From Pontederia crassipes (taxonomy: Eukaryota > Streptophyta > Magnoliopsida > Commelinales > Pontederiaceae), in assembly GCA_030549335.1 (NCBI GenBank), contig CM060198.1, positions 42,076,353 to 42,140,352 of the forward strand: a DNA stretch of 64,000 nucleotides. The letters run 5' to 3'. The notes under the pieces are model-generated. The model had not been told where the DNA came from. It saw only the letters and a list, made by a program, of their open reading frames with translations, and did not search any database. Numbering within the stretch: the stretch's first letter is position 1; every line of letters begins with the position of its first letter. A program made the position numbers and the translations under genes. Below, in pieces: positions 12,000 through 22,586 of the stretch.

Positions 12000-12235
12000 G
12001 GATAAAAAGTCGGCTAAGGAACCGCAATACAAATGCTATTGAGTCGCTAGGCACTTTTAGTGTCCCTGTAGCGCCGAACTAGCGTCTAAAACCTCGTCGC
12101 ATCTCAAGTCGACGACGCTACAGAGATGCCAATAGTGTCGCCATAGCGTCGACATCACCAGCGGCTCTAGTTAGACGCGAAGTTGACGCTATTGAGTCTC
12201 CACGGTGACAAAATGGGATAATTTGTAGCAAATCA
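12000..12235. repeat. CACTA subterminal-type motif block, middle right
   Basis: A second cluster of GTCGCTAG, GACGACGCTA and GACGCTATTGAG motifs ends near AATTTGTAGCAAATC (about 12217-12232), which faintly resembles a CACTA right end. 12236-12530 after it is AT-rich and featureless. Confidence 0.5.
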
Positions 12236-12529
12236 CTCTCTTAATTCAACCATCGTAATTTCATGATTAAGTATATAATAATAAATATGAATAATTAAGA
12301 TACTATATATATTGTATGTATAGATAACATAAATAATATAGGTAATAAATTATATATTTAGGAACACTCCTATCATGTAAAAATACACATATATATAATT
12401 TGGGTAATCATGTACGAATACATATATATGTTGATAATACTAATATAATATTTAATTAATTTATTGATTAGCATATAGTATATATAATATATAGGGTTTA
12501 AATATAAAATAAATAGCGATATAAATATA

Positions 12530-12876
12530 CATTCGCGTCTACATAGCGTCGCCTAAGCCTGTGATGCCATATAGCATCGCTTTAGAGTCGCAAAGCTTGC
12601 GACGCGAGATTCGCGTCGATCGTGGTCGATGCGAGAATGGCGCTAGGTTCTGCCGCGCATTTTCGCTCTGTGGCGCGAAATAATAGAGTCTACGTAGAGT
12701 CTCCATTGCGCCATCATTAGCGTCTATTTCATGAATAGCTAAGTACATGCTAATGAGACGCTAGCGAGAGGCAAATAGCGTTTCGTTGTTGTGACGCAAA
12801 GTGGACGCCATAAAGGCGCTAGTGGCGTGTATGTAGCGTCACCTCTTATGCGACGCTATTTTTCATCGCTAAGCGT
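12530..12876. repeat. CACTA right subterminal repeat region
   Basis: Dense TAGCGTC, GACGCTA and GCGACGC motifs lead directly into the right terminus at 12877-12892. This is the counterpart of 2234-2670. Confidence 0.8.
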
Positions 12877-13372
12877 CCATTTTCTTGTAGTGTCTATTGA
12901 ATTTAATATTAATCTATTAAATTTGATCTTCGCCATCCAATGATTCAGATTAAATATTGGTTGTACAACTTTTAGTTGCATGATTATATATATCGTATAA
13001 ATATGCTCAATGCACATCATTTTTTGAGCTATACCAATTTCAGAGAAAAAGGAGAGTTTGCATAGATTTCATTAATTTGCTCGCTCAAAGAGCTAGAAAG
13101 ATTTGTCCCATAATCGCAATTATTCAAAAATCTCAATAATATTTATTTAGTCTTTTCAAATTTTGCATTCCAATACCATCTTGAAATATTGACACAATTG
13201 AACAACTGCATACATGCCTGAATCGAGAACAAAATATGAAAGAAAAAATGGCACGTTACATATTATGCCAAATATTCCAAGTAAATGTATTTTGAAAAAA
13301 ACATGAAGAAAATGGCCAAGGGTTTAAGAGAATGCATGCATGCATGGTGCAGCTGCAGGGCCTTATCGATAT

Positions 13373-14053
13373 CTAACGTCTGTATGGCACAGCCGAACGG
13401 CAAAGAGGGCACTGAGCTTTGCATTGTAGCCAACTCTCGAGGCAACGCAGGTGGAAAGGATGCCGACATGGCGTGAGGTGCACTTCTTCGCCGTCTCCAA
13501 AATCTTGCAGGCAGATTGGACAACTCGTCTCCGTGATTTTGTCCTCTTCCACCTCCTCTTCCTCCTCCTTCTTATTGATCCGATAAGCTACTTTCCGGAA
13601 TACCGCCGATGCAGGTTCTGTCGAAGCAACGACCAGCACCTCTAGGTCCACCCAGATCTCGTCCAACACACGATCGTTCTCAGAGGCATGCGTAAGGCGG
13701 TTGACGAATCCGGTCACGAGGTTAGTCAAGGACGCTATCACGTCGTGGTCGTCTTCGCTGATGACCGGCTGGCCGTAGCGCGAGACGGCGCTGCTCATCA
13801 GCCGGCGGAGTTCATGCAGTTGGGTTAAGGGGAATTCGATGGGGATGTACCCCTGGCTCTGGTCAGTCGTCGCAGGCGTAGAAGGCAGATACCGCGAACG
13901 GACGGAGAGTCCTAGGACGATCGTGAGGCCGTCGTTGGACATGGTGCGGTGCGCGGGCCGCGCAAACCGGGTGATGAAGCTGCCGTCGAGTATCAAAGCG
14001 CGACGGCCCGTGGGAAAGATGGCAGGCGAAGGCACCATGCTGATGGTCTCCAT
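13373..14053 (-). CDS. RING-H2 zinc-finger protein, probable E3 ubiquitin ligase, single exon, 226 aa
   Basis: The C-terminal domain (residues about 178-218; 13400-13522) has a complete RING-H2 pattern: CPIC, 14 residues, CRH, two residues, H, two residues, C, ten residues, CPLC. RING-H2 proteins recruit an E2 and ubiquitinate substrates; the substrate is unknown. An acidic/lysine stretch (KKEEEEEVEEDK) precedes the domain. The N-terminal half is predicted soluble, with no signal peptide or membrane segment, unlike ATL-type RING-H2 proteins. I start at the ATG at 14051-14053, which has A at -3 and G at +4; the frame extends ten codons upstream only to a TTG. It is intact, GC-rich, and lies between transposons with no visible operon-like or paired partner. 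This is the only host gene in the window I would defend. Whether it is expressed cannot be seen. Confidence 0.85.
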   Translation of the reverse strand: METISMVPSPAIFPTGRRALILDGSFITRFARPAHRTMSNDGLTIVLGLSVRSRYLPSTPATTDQSQGYIPIEFPLTQLHELRRLMSSAVSRYGQPVISEDDHDVIASLTNLVTGFVNRLTHASENDRVLDEIWVDLEVLVVASTEPASAVFRKVAYRINKKEEEEEVEEDKITETSCPICLQDFGDGEEVHLTPCRHPFHLRCLESWLQCKAQCPLCRSAVPYRR

Positions 14054-14215
14054 GGTTGCAGCAGCAACAGCGAGACGGAACAAAGAGAGAGAGAGAGGAG
14101 AGGAGGAGACGATAGATGGAGAGAGCTATGTACATAGAGGTATGCTGTGCATCATGCACGCTCCCTCTCTTAATGGGAACAAGAACAGAAGCTTATAATC
14201 CGAATCGGTCAACGT
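14054..14215 (-). promoter_or_regulatory. leader and candidate promoter of the RING-H2 gene
   Basis: Read on the minus strand, a TATA-like TTATAAG lies at about 14192-14198, roughly 140 nt upstream of the ATG, with a W-box core TTGACC at 14207-14212. The leader contains a CT-rich tract (14078-14115), as in plant Y-patch regions. Function is inferred from position only. Confidence 0.4.
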
Positions 14216-14560
14216 TTTCGATAGCCATTCGGTTTGTGTCTAGTTTATTTAAAATTTAATTTCTTACGTATTTCTTTCAATTTTCACCAAGCAAATATTT
14301 TGTTATAATGGAAGTCAGTTTTTGCATATGCAATTCCTGTAAAGTAAGTATTGTTTAAAAATTCTTATGAAACAATTTAAGAATTAATTTTCATCCCTGC
14401 ATACAGCTATCGAAAAGAGCACTAATAGCGCAAAAAATATTAACCTAGGAGATAAGAAAAAGGAATAAGGATACATTACAAAATATCTGATCGAGAATTA
14501 AATTTATGCATTATGCGTAAGATGTTACCGTGAAAAGGTTATAGGGAACTTATTATTATA
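14216..14560. other. intergenic, nothing recognised
   Basis: AT-rich sequence upstream of the RING-H2 gene. No element end, ORF or repeat was seen. Confidence 0.5.
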
Positions 14561-14564
14561 AATA

Positions 14565-14900
14565 TATATTGAAAAATTACAATGATATATAATAATATAA
14601 CTTACCTATATCAATGCCAATATATAACATTATAAATAATATAATATAATATAACATTATCATGTTTAATAATAATAATAAATATATAATATAATTTTAT
14701 AATATTATAAATTATTAAATTTGGATCATATTATAATAATATTATTTAATGTAATATAATTATATTATATAATATTAAATTATTATATATATTAATTAAT
14801 ATATTAGTATACTATATTAGTATAATGTATTATATAATACATATAATAATTTAATATTATATAATATTAACATCAATTATTATAATATTTTTATTACAAA
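14565..14900. repeat. low-complexity (TAATATAATA)-like tract
   Basis: More than 300 bp consist almost entirely of A and T in TAATA/ATATA arrangements, including an AATAATAATAATAA run near 14669. It has no coding potential. Confidence 0.85.
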
Positions 14901-14959
14901 TAATTTACTTAATAATTGAATAAAGTGGTAATCTTTATATTGATATATGAGAGGATAGA

Positions 14960-16575
14960 AGTGAGAAGTAAATTTCAATAACGGTCATTCAATTTAGTAG
15001 GGGTGTTCACGAGTCGGGTCGACTATGAACAAACCCGATCCTGGATGGTCGAGTCGGGTTGAAGCGCTTTGGGGGCTGCAAATCCGATCCAAACCCGACC
15101 AGAGTGGGTTGGGTCGGGTGGTGGGGGGTATCCGACTACCTCTTTTTTCTTTTTTTTAATTTTTTCTTACTTTTTCATATTATTTAATATAAAAATATGA
15201 CTTAATAAATATATAAAATCATAAAATATTTTTTCCAAATATTTAGCAATTATTTCCATGTGCAAACTATTTTGTTTTAATATTTTTCACATTTTAATTC
15301 AAATTTAGGCTTACAGATGTATTAAAAGGTTAAAAAAATAAATAGACAAATAAAACTTCGGATCATTGGGCCGGGTCGAGTTGTCTCGGTTTGGGAAATC
15401 CCAACTCGTACCCCACCCAACCGCTCTTCGAGTTGTGATCGGGTCAGGTTTGGTCGAGTCCGACCTGATCACCGAAGGTCGGGTCAGGTCATCGGGTTCA
15501 TTCGGTCGACCAGACTTGGTGAACACCCGTACAACTTAGGGAGTACTCCTAATATTGTCATCAAACTTCACGGTCATCAAACTTAAAAAATGCTTTAATC
15601 ACTTATGTGGATACTTGCATAGTACTACATTAGAATTTTCTCTCTCAACCACGTCAAAATTTTAAAAATTAAAAAATATCACATCAACATTTTTCTCTCT
15701 TCTCCATTCAAATTTAATTTTCTATTTATTTGGTCATTAAACTTTTCAAAAACTTTAGACATGGTTATTCAAATTTTAAACAATTTTACTCCTGTCATCA
15801 TTTAAAAAATGAAAATAATAAAATAAACAAAATGAAATAATATTAAATAAACTATAAAAAAAACTAGTTATCAGCAAGAATCGGTAGCCTCCTGATCCCT
15901 TATTTAACTTTTCAAAAGTTTGAGTCACAATTATCGTTAAAATAAATATAAAATAATTAAAAAGAAAAAAATAGAAAGTGTATTTGAAGAGGCATTAAAC
16001 TTTTGTAATTATTTAATTTTTTTTAAGAAAAAAATTATCGCATCAGCATTTTCTCTCTCCATTTAAAATTTAAAAGATAAATAAATAACCATTTTTAAAA
16101 GGGACACTAGCCCCATAAAAGAGGCTGCAATCTCTTGTTGACATTATGGGGAGGGGAGTTTGAAGAGTGACAATCCTTTTATGAGGTTACTGTTATTTTT
16201 CTTTATTATTATTTTACTTTTTTAGTGATGGTTGTGATTGAAATTTTTAAAAAAAGTTCAATGAAGATGTTTAAAAATTTTGAAAAGTTCAATGATCATA
16301 AAGATACAAAATTAAGTTTGAATAGAGGAGAGAAAAATATTGATGTGCCATTTTTATTTTTATTTTAAATCTGATGTGGAAGAGAGAAAATCTACTAATA
16401 TACTACCACATACACATGCACATAAGTGATCCATTGGTAAAGGGAATAGACAATCGTGATGACTACGACTAATAAATTTCTAAAGTTCAATTATCGTGAG
16501 GTTACAAAGTAAAGTTCGATGACCATATTATAAATACATTATAACTTAGATGATTGCTTCTAAAAATTTGCTCAC
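14960..16575. mobile_element. long inverted-repeat (foldback or MULE-like) element, interrupted by a hAT MITE
   Basis: The left part (about 14963-14997 plus 15532-15800) is matched in reverse by the right part (about 16230-16570). Shared blocks include ATCACTTATGTG, TTTTCTCTCT, ACATCAAYATTTTTCTCTC and TGGTCATYRAACTTT. The interior is AT-rich with no ORF. The outer ends are approximate and no TSD was identified, so the superfamily is open. Confidence 0.55.
14998..15531. mobile_element. non-autonomous hAT element (MITE), 534 bp
   Basis: The termini are TAGGGGTGTTCACGAGTC (14998-15015) and, on the complement of the right end, TACGGGTGTTCACCAAGTC (15513-15531). They are flanked by the 8-bp TSD CAATTTAG (14990-14997) and CAACTTAG (15532-15539), 7 of 8 matching, the size expected for hAT. 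Both subterminal regions are rich in CGGGTCGGGTT-type motifs in opposite orientations around an AT-rich centre. There is no transposase. Confidence 0.9.
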
Positions 16576-16578
16576 CAA

Positions 16579-17190
16579 TTGAGGGATAATGTAATGCCCC
16601 AAGACCCATGTGACTTTCACGTGCTCAAAGTTGACATGGCCAAGGTGAAGGTGATAGCAGATTTACCACCCCCAACTTCAATCAAGGGTGTGAGAAGTTT
16701 CTTAAGACATGCAAGATTTTACAGACGCTTTATAAAGGACTTCTCCAAAATAGCTAAACCTTTAACCACTCTACTGTCTAGGGATGTTAAATTTGATTTT
16801 GATGATGATTGCTTAAATGCCTTTAATATCCTGAAACAAAAGCTAATCTCTGCACTTGTGGTAGTAGGACCAGACTGGAGTTTGCCATTTGAGTTGATGT
16901 GCGATACTAGCGATGGAGCAATCGGAGTCGTGCTTGGACAAAGAAAGGAGAAAGTTTTCTATGTTATTCATTATGCGAGTAGAACACAGAATCCAACACA
17001 ATTGAATTATGCCACAACAGAGAAGGAATTTTTAGCTGTCATTTATGCTTTTGATAAATTTTGATCCTATTTAATTTGTTCCAAAGTGATTGTGTATACA
17101 GACCATGCAGCAATTCACCATCTAATGGAAAAGAAAGAAGCCAAACCTAGATTATTGCGTTGGATACTTTTATTACCAAAATTTTTTGGC
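16579..17190 (+). pseudogene. Athila-type Ty3/gypsy fragment: end of reverse transcriptase and RNase H
   Basis: An open frame of 161 codons, extended past one TGA, reads the RT/RNase H junction: LPPPTSIKGVRSFL, FYRRFIKDFSKIAKPL, then RNase H with [19 protein letters not shown] and LNYATTEKEFLAVIYAFDKF, and after the stop [20 protein letters not shown]. It starts abruptly next to the inverted-repeat element and is cut off after the RNase H WILLLPKF segment near 17190, where purine-rich sequence begins. The RT palm, integrase, gag and LTRs are missing. It is similar in kind to the pol of the element at 55424-64000. Confidence 0.85.
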
Positions 17191-17195
17191 AGCTA

Positions 17196-17826
17196 GGGCT
17201 TGAGGAAGGAGAACATGAGGAACAAAGAGGAGGAAAAATAGGAAGAAGAAAAGGAAGAAAGAGGAGAAAGATCTAAAAGAAAGGTATGTAAAGGGGATCC
17301 AAAATCCCTCTCTCCTCTCTCAATATTCTTCCTTTAGTGGATTAAGAGCAAGAGGACACCCGTTCTCTTATTGGATTGTGATTGAGGGTTTTGGTTTATT
17401 GAAATACTTATAACTATGCATGTATAGGCTTTCATGATTAGATCTAATAGTTATGGTTCATATGTTCATCTTGTTGTTCACGATTTGGGATGAACCCTAA
17501 TCTTTGAAATCGAATGTTTTAAATATGGTGTTTTATTTTTCTTCATTCCATAATATCTGGAAAAATAAGGCTGGATTGATTCTAAATGATGTATATCATT
17601 TTCCCCAAATTTTGGATCAAAAATCATGAAAAAATGGGTTGGGCACCGTAGTTCCAAAGCTTTGTCACGACCATGACCCATCCCGTCATGCCTAGATAGA
17701 AGGGATGAGAACAATCAAAATTTGAGCTTCTGTCACAGTCGTGACAAATTCAGGCACAGTAGTGACTGTCTCCCATCACGATCGTGACAGAAGGTGTTTT
17801 CTTCAGGGTTCTGTCACAGCCGTGAC
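17196..17826 (+). repeat. LTR-like remnant, upstream part (host of the copia insertion)
   Basis: A purine-rich start is followed by AT-rich sequence and, from about 17670, an array of palindromic motifs of the type GTCACRRYCGTGAC. The copia element at 17827-24250 inserted inside this array, and one more copy follows at 24251-24285. The limits of the LTR and its family could not be set. Confidence 0.45.
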
Positions 17827-18973
17827 TGTAAGATCTCAAGGCACCAAGAGTGGGGGTGAATTGGTGTTAAAACTAAAAATGTCAATTTCACAAAAATCAT
17901 TGTGGAAGCTTAAAATCGATTCATTAAACCTTTTAAATCAATGCAATCCATATCATAAACATAATATTAGAAGGATAGAGAGAAAGAATGCAAACTCAAA
18001 TTGCACGGGTGGTTGTTGATGATGTTCGGCCACGCCTTGGCCATCCCTGCTACAACTTCTCGACCACAAGACCACTAGAGATTCCACTAGAATCTCTTCC
18101 TTTGTTCCAAATAGGGCAAGGAAGAAAACCTTTTACACAATCACATTTTCTCCGCTTCGAGAGGCAAGACAAACCTCTCATCTTAGGAAGCTAATATTTT
18201 CTCTCTCTCAAGAGGTAAGATTTGAAACATCTTTCACACAAGAGCTCTCACAATCTTTCTGAAAATGATTTCTCTCTTTGAAAGAAAAAAAACTTAAAAT
18301 GATAACATCAATGAAAAAGATCTTCTTTTGATTTCTTGAAGTTTTGTTTCAATGCTTAGATGGATGTCTTTGCTTTTGGTTTTGACACTCCTTTTATAGG
18401 CTTCAGCATGTGGAAATTTTGTCTAGAATTTGTTCCATAATTTTATCATTCAAAACTAGCCATTACTATTAATTCCAGTCAGGGACCGGTCGATCGCATT
18501 AATTGACCGGTCGATTGATCTCTTGACCGTTGCGCTGATTTGCTCAGTTACCACAGCTGGTCGGTCAACTGGACTATCTACTAGTACATTAACCGGTATC
18601 ATCTCGACGTCGATCGGGACAGGCCCAGTATTGATCGGTCGACCGGCATCTCCATTTGGTCGACCGATATTGTCTCGACCGGCCTTCTTTGTTTCGACCG
18701 GCACATTGACCGACCTGCACTATTTTGAACATAAGTTTTTGCACTATCCAAATTAGATAATCTTGGATTCCATGGACAGCTAACAGGATTCTCCACAACT
18801 TTGATATTCATCATTCATCCAGAATCTAATAAGACCATAGTCAATTATTTAATCAAAATTTAGTGCATAAAATTATCCATTTTATTTAAACTTTTTCAGG
18901 ATATAACTTTAGTCTTCCGAGGTTTGTATCATCAAAATATAATTATATAAAGCATTAAAAGTTTGATCCAATA
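17827..18973 (-). repeat. copia 3' LTR
   Basis: 1147 bp, starting TGTAAGATCTCAAGG on plus and ending TTTGATCCAATA, where the last bases have decayed from CCAACA. It contains a CCGGTCGA motif array (18480-18715) and, on the minus strand, TATAAAAG (18391-18398). Confidence 0.92.
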
Positions 18974-18990
18974 ATCTCCTCCCTTTTGAT
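18974..18990 (-). other. copia polypurine tract
   Basis: Read on minus, AAAAGGGAGGAGAT lies directly before the 3' LTR, the expected place of plus-strand priming. The AT-rich stretch from here to 19483 is non-coding copia interior. Confidence 0.75.
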
Positions 18991-19483
18991 GAAGACAAAC
19001 TGAGAAATATAAAAAATATATAAGTTGCGAAAAAGTTTTAAAATATTGTAAAATCAATTTTACTCCCCCTGACACAGCTTTCCTTACAATGATAGATATT
19101 GACATAAGATCAAACTCTTCGTATAAAGTGATATTCCGATCATATTTCTCCTATATTTCTCCCCCTTTTGTTTTCATCAAAAAGAATAATTTATATATGA
19201 AGCATATAAGAAACCATATGTAACTACCCCTTAATCATGTTGTCTTTAAAAAAATTATTCTTCCCTTTTTGTCATATAATAAATATGTAAAATATTGCAT
19301 CATAATTAGGTAGTAAAAAAAAGTAACTCCCCCTAGATTTATAACTATTTCATAATGGAAAAATGGAAACAATTTGATGAAAGCCAAAAAATATATTAAG
19401 GATCAAAATATTGCATACAACTTTGATACAAAAATGATATTCATGATATGTCAAAATAAAGTTTAATATGATCCCCCTATCAC

Positions 19484-21142
19484 TGATGCGTAAAATGATG
19501 TAGCAAAATAAAATCGCTAGCAAGTGCAATAGTTGCTCAAGTAATATAGTAAAAAGGAGTAAGAGTGTCGAACCTACGAGGAATATTTTAAATATCTGAA
19601 TTTATAAATTAATAAGAGAGGAGAAAAACATGGATTTTGGAAAAAGGGTTTTGTAAAATAAAATGAAGAAAATAAGATAAAGATAAGATAGTGGTGTTGA
19701 AGTTAGGCCTTAGGATGAATATAGATGATAAATTTAATCTTAAAAGATGGATTAGAGTCTTCCTAAAATAATCTAACATGATTAACTTGTGATCTCCATG
19801 GCTGGCATCCCTCAACCTAAACATGTAGAACTATCTTAAATTAATAAGAATTGAAGTCTCCACAACTGGTACCCTCAAAATCATACTAAAATTAAGATGC
19901 ATTAAATTGGATTCCCTAGACTATTAATCACTCCACAAACTGGTATAGATTAATAGACCACATAAACTTGGTTCTCCACACACTAGTTATCAAATTTATG
20001 TCAATTATTAATTTCAAATAAAATCAATTAAAATTAGTATAATGAATTCTGAAATTAAACACTCCACAAACTGGTATAGCCTAATTTAGAAATTCAATTA
20101 ACTAATATAAAAGCATTAAGCATAATTAATAATTGATCAGAAAATATTTAAATAAATAAAATAGGGTCCAAACATTTCCCTTCAATTAATCTCCTAAAAT
20201 AATAATCCTAAAAACATGGAGTTCATCCTAGAAATTCTAGAGAGATAATAAAATACAAATCAGAAAAATCGGATGAATTACACCCAAAATAAAAGTAAAG
20301 ATCTCAAATTGGGCAGACAGTGGGGCAGCCTTTCGGACTTCCAGCCGTCACACCTCTCTCCTTCTCGGTCGAAGCCTGCAGAGCTACGACTCGGTGTGGA
20401 AGAAACTTGAACTTCAGAGCACGAGTTGGGATGATGGCTTCCTCCTCTATTTATAGGTGCGGACGGCCTTAATTTGATCACGATCATAACATCGTACGGC
20501 CAACTTTAAATTAATCTCTTCGTTCTCGGCCAAAACATATATCATTACGCCCAAAATGTATGGATTCTTCTTTACCCCCTTCATGAAATCTCGGCCAAAA
20601 TGAAGATTCCTTTATCTTTACGCCCAAAAAGATAAACTCTTTTATCTTCCTTCTCGAGTTATCGGCCAAAACATAGATCATTACGCGCAAAGATTTGAGT
20701 TATCGACTGATAAAATGATATCACTTTTTGAATCTCGGCCACAAAACTCATTTGGACCCTGATTGATGATTACGGCCGATAAAGATAAATTTCTTGTATT
20801 TTGCGGCCGATAACATGATTGAATTGGATTTCTCGGCCATAACATGATTTCAATCGGAGTTCTCGGGCGATAAGCTTCTTTGTATTGGGGTTGGAGTTCT
20901 CGGCCGATACGTTGGAGTTCTCGGCCGATACATTTAATAATTCGTTTAATATAATCCCTTGAATAATTGTGTATTTGGCCTTTCTTGCAAAAGAATTATC
21001 AAATTTTCAGAGAATTAATAATTAAAATCAATAAATCCTGAATTATGACTAAAAGTGACTAAAAATGATGCATGCCATGATCAAAATACAGAAAAATTAA
21101 TTAAAATAATAAACTAAAATATGTTATATTTTGCATGCATCA
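19484..21142 (-). mobile_element. solo LTR of the Athila-P family, nested in copia
   Basis: It is a reverse-orientation relative of the LTRs at 41342-43088 and 49325-51054, running from TGATGCGTAAAATGATG to GCATGCATCA, with an exact 5-bp TSD ATCAC (19479-19483 and 21143-21147). No internal sequence accompanies it, so it arose by LTR-LTR recombination. It contains the family's CGGCCGATAA motif array (20480-20930), TATAAATA on minus (20448-20455) and the repeated CCACAAACTGGTA motif. Confidence 0.93.
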
Positions 21143-21315
21143 ATCACTATTACCAATTTTCATTTATATGTTTTCTCTTTTCAAAGAAATAGTAATTTTG
21201 AATTTTTGAGTGAGATAAAAAAAATAGATGATACTTTTACCATAACCTTTGTGCCTTCACATTTTCGATTCCACATGTCATTTGCTTCGCGTGTGAGGCA
21301 CACCTACAAAAATAA

Positions 21316-21630
21316 TTATGTAACATTTGGTACCCAAATTTCTTTGGGCCCTAGTTTGTTAGGAATTGTTCCTTTTGGAACCCAAATCATTTTCATGCCC
21401 ATATTAATAAATTTTCTAATTTGGCATTCAAATGAATAATGACCATAAGCATTACAATAATGACAAATAGTAGGTGATCTAATAGAGTGATTATGATCAT
21501 ATCCAAACTTCAAAGTATTGATATAGGAGACATGAGAATGTTTATCATTAAAAAAGTGATAATAAAAGTGTTTATTCTTCAAATAATAATCTTTAGCATG
21601 TTTTTGCTTTGAAAAATAAGAATATTTCAA
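21316..21630 (-). pseudogene. copia gag C-terminal region with zinc knuckle
   Basis: The frame contains CHYCNAYGHYSFEC, the CCHC nucleic-acid-binding knuckle of retrotransposon nucleocapsid (C-x2-C-x4-H-x4-C), followed by IWVPKGTIPNKLGPKEIWVP, typical of the gag-to-protease linker in plant copia elements. Further toward the 3' LTR the frame is lost and no protease DSG-type sequence appears, so pol was deleted before the solo LTR arrived or was never present. Confidence 0.85.
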
Positions 21631-22334
21631 ATAATATCCTTTTGTGTTTTTGACATTTTTTCCTCAAATTCATTTCCTTTTTATAAGCATTAGAGTTTGC
21701 AAGAATTTTAATAGGCTTTTGAACATTCCTATTATCTTTAAAAGGCATAATACTTTTATCATGTAAAGCATTTTGTAAAAGAGTTATTTTCTTTTGTAAT
21801 ACATTTTGTAATATAATCAACTTTGAGTTCTCTATCTTCAAAACTTCATAATTTTTAATTTCTAAGGAGAGTGAATCAATTTTCTTCATTAAATTTTTGT
21901 TTTCAACTAAACATTCATTCTTTTCATTTTTTAAATTTTCAAAATCATTTTTCATAATATGAAGATCATTCATCAAGGTTTCATTTTGAACTAGACAAGT
22001 ATCTCTTTCTTCTTTCAAAATTTCAAACTTATTTTTCAAAGCAACATACTCATTCATTAATGTTTCATTTTTATTTTTAAGATAAAGATGCTTTTGAATA
22101 AGAGACGCAAATTCTTTATGAACATTAAAAGAGATATCAAAATCGTCACCACTATCACTAGAGGAATAAGATGAAGTTGATGTTACCTCATCATGCTCAA
22201 TTTTTGCCATTAAGCATAACGCATCATCTTTGAATGTCGTAGATGTGGAACTACCGTTTTCTTCATTGTTCACATCCGATGTGCTCTTTTTGTCAAAGTC
22301 ACTCCCTTCATAACTATTTAATAAAACTTGATGG
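21593..22334 (-). pseudogene. copia gag middle region, long coiled coil
   Basis: About 245 codons on minus form an acidic Ser-rich lead (TSSYSSSDSGDDFD) and then Leu/Asn/Lys heptads (KNKNETLMNEYVALKNKFEI and onward) predicting a long coiled coil, as in the gag of some plant copia lineages where it likely serves particle assembly. It overlaps the zinc-knuckle frame by a frameshift. Its upstream end abuts the TRIM, and the gag portion that should join it to 22749-23071 is missing. Confidence 0.8.
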
Positions 22335-22496
22335 TGCATGAGGCATGCCTTGGATTAGTCTCATATGCATAAATCACGGAAAAGATGCTGGGTATATATG
22401 GTGATATGTTCTTCATTTGGTGCGACGCGTCGTGAGAAAACCGTGCGGGCCGAGGCCCAGAGCGGACAATATCACACGCTAGTGAAGAATGTTACA
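22335..22496 (+). repeat. TRIM 5' LTR
   Basis: 162 bp, TG to CA. It contains GGGTATATATGG as a possible TATA region and AGAGCGGACAATATCAC near its end, shared with the partner LTR. Confidence 0.9.
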
Positions 22497-22586
22497 TATG
22501 GTACCAGAGCCACTCCGCGTGAGCCTCTGTGCATGGTGGGGTGCGATCACTCAACAAGGGCGTTGAGTCCCCTAAGGGGAGAAGTG

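Larger units (their letters stand above)
2218..12892 (-). mobile_element. complete CACTA (En/Spm) DNA transposon, 10.7 kb, coding-defective
   Basis: The left terminus CACTATAAGAAAATGG (2218-2233) and the right terminus, whose complement reads CACTACAAGAAAATGG (12877-12892), match at 15 of 16 positions. They are flanked by the 3-bp TSD TCT at 2215-2217 and 12893-12895, the size expected for CACTA elements. Both subterminal regions are packed with TAGCGTC/GACGCTA motifs. The element carries two minus-strand genes typical of plant CACTA transposons: a Transposase_24-like protein (2984-5160) and a TNP2-like transposase (5290-8844). Both are broken. A G-rich tract lies upstream of the transposase. 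A long-TIR element (10559-11681) is nested in the right part. Confidence 0.93.
2131..12985. repeat. possible small inverted-repeat element split by the CACTA insertion
   Basis: The two flanks of the CACTA element carry imperfect inverted copies of a block containing TTGTACAAYCAATAT, preceded on the outside by CATGC (about 2133-2160 and 12955-12983). With the CACTA element and one TSD copy removed, the flanks would form a MITE-like unit of about 180 bp. Part of the match is itself palindromic and no TSD was found, so this is tentative. Confidence 0.3.

Noticed and set aside
14054-14083. Ten extra N-terminal codons on the RING-H2 protein
   Set aside because: That extension starts at TTG; the ATG at 14053 has a good context and is the first in frame.
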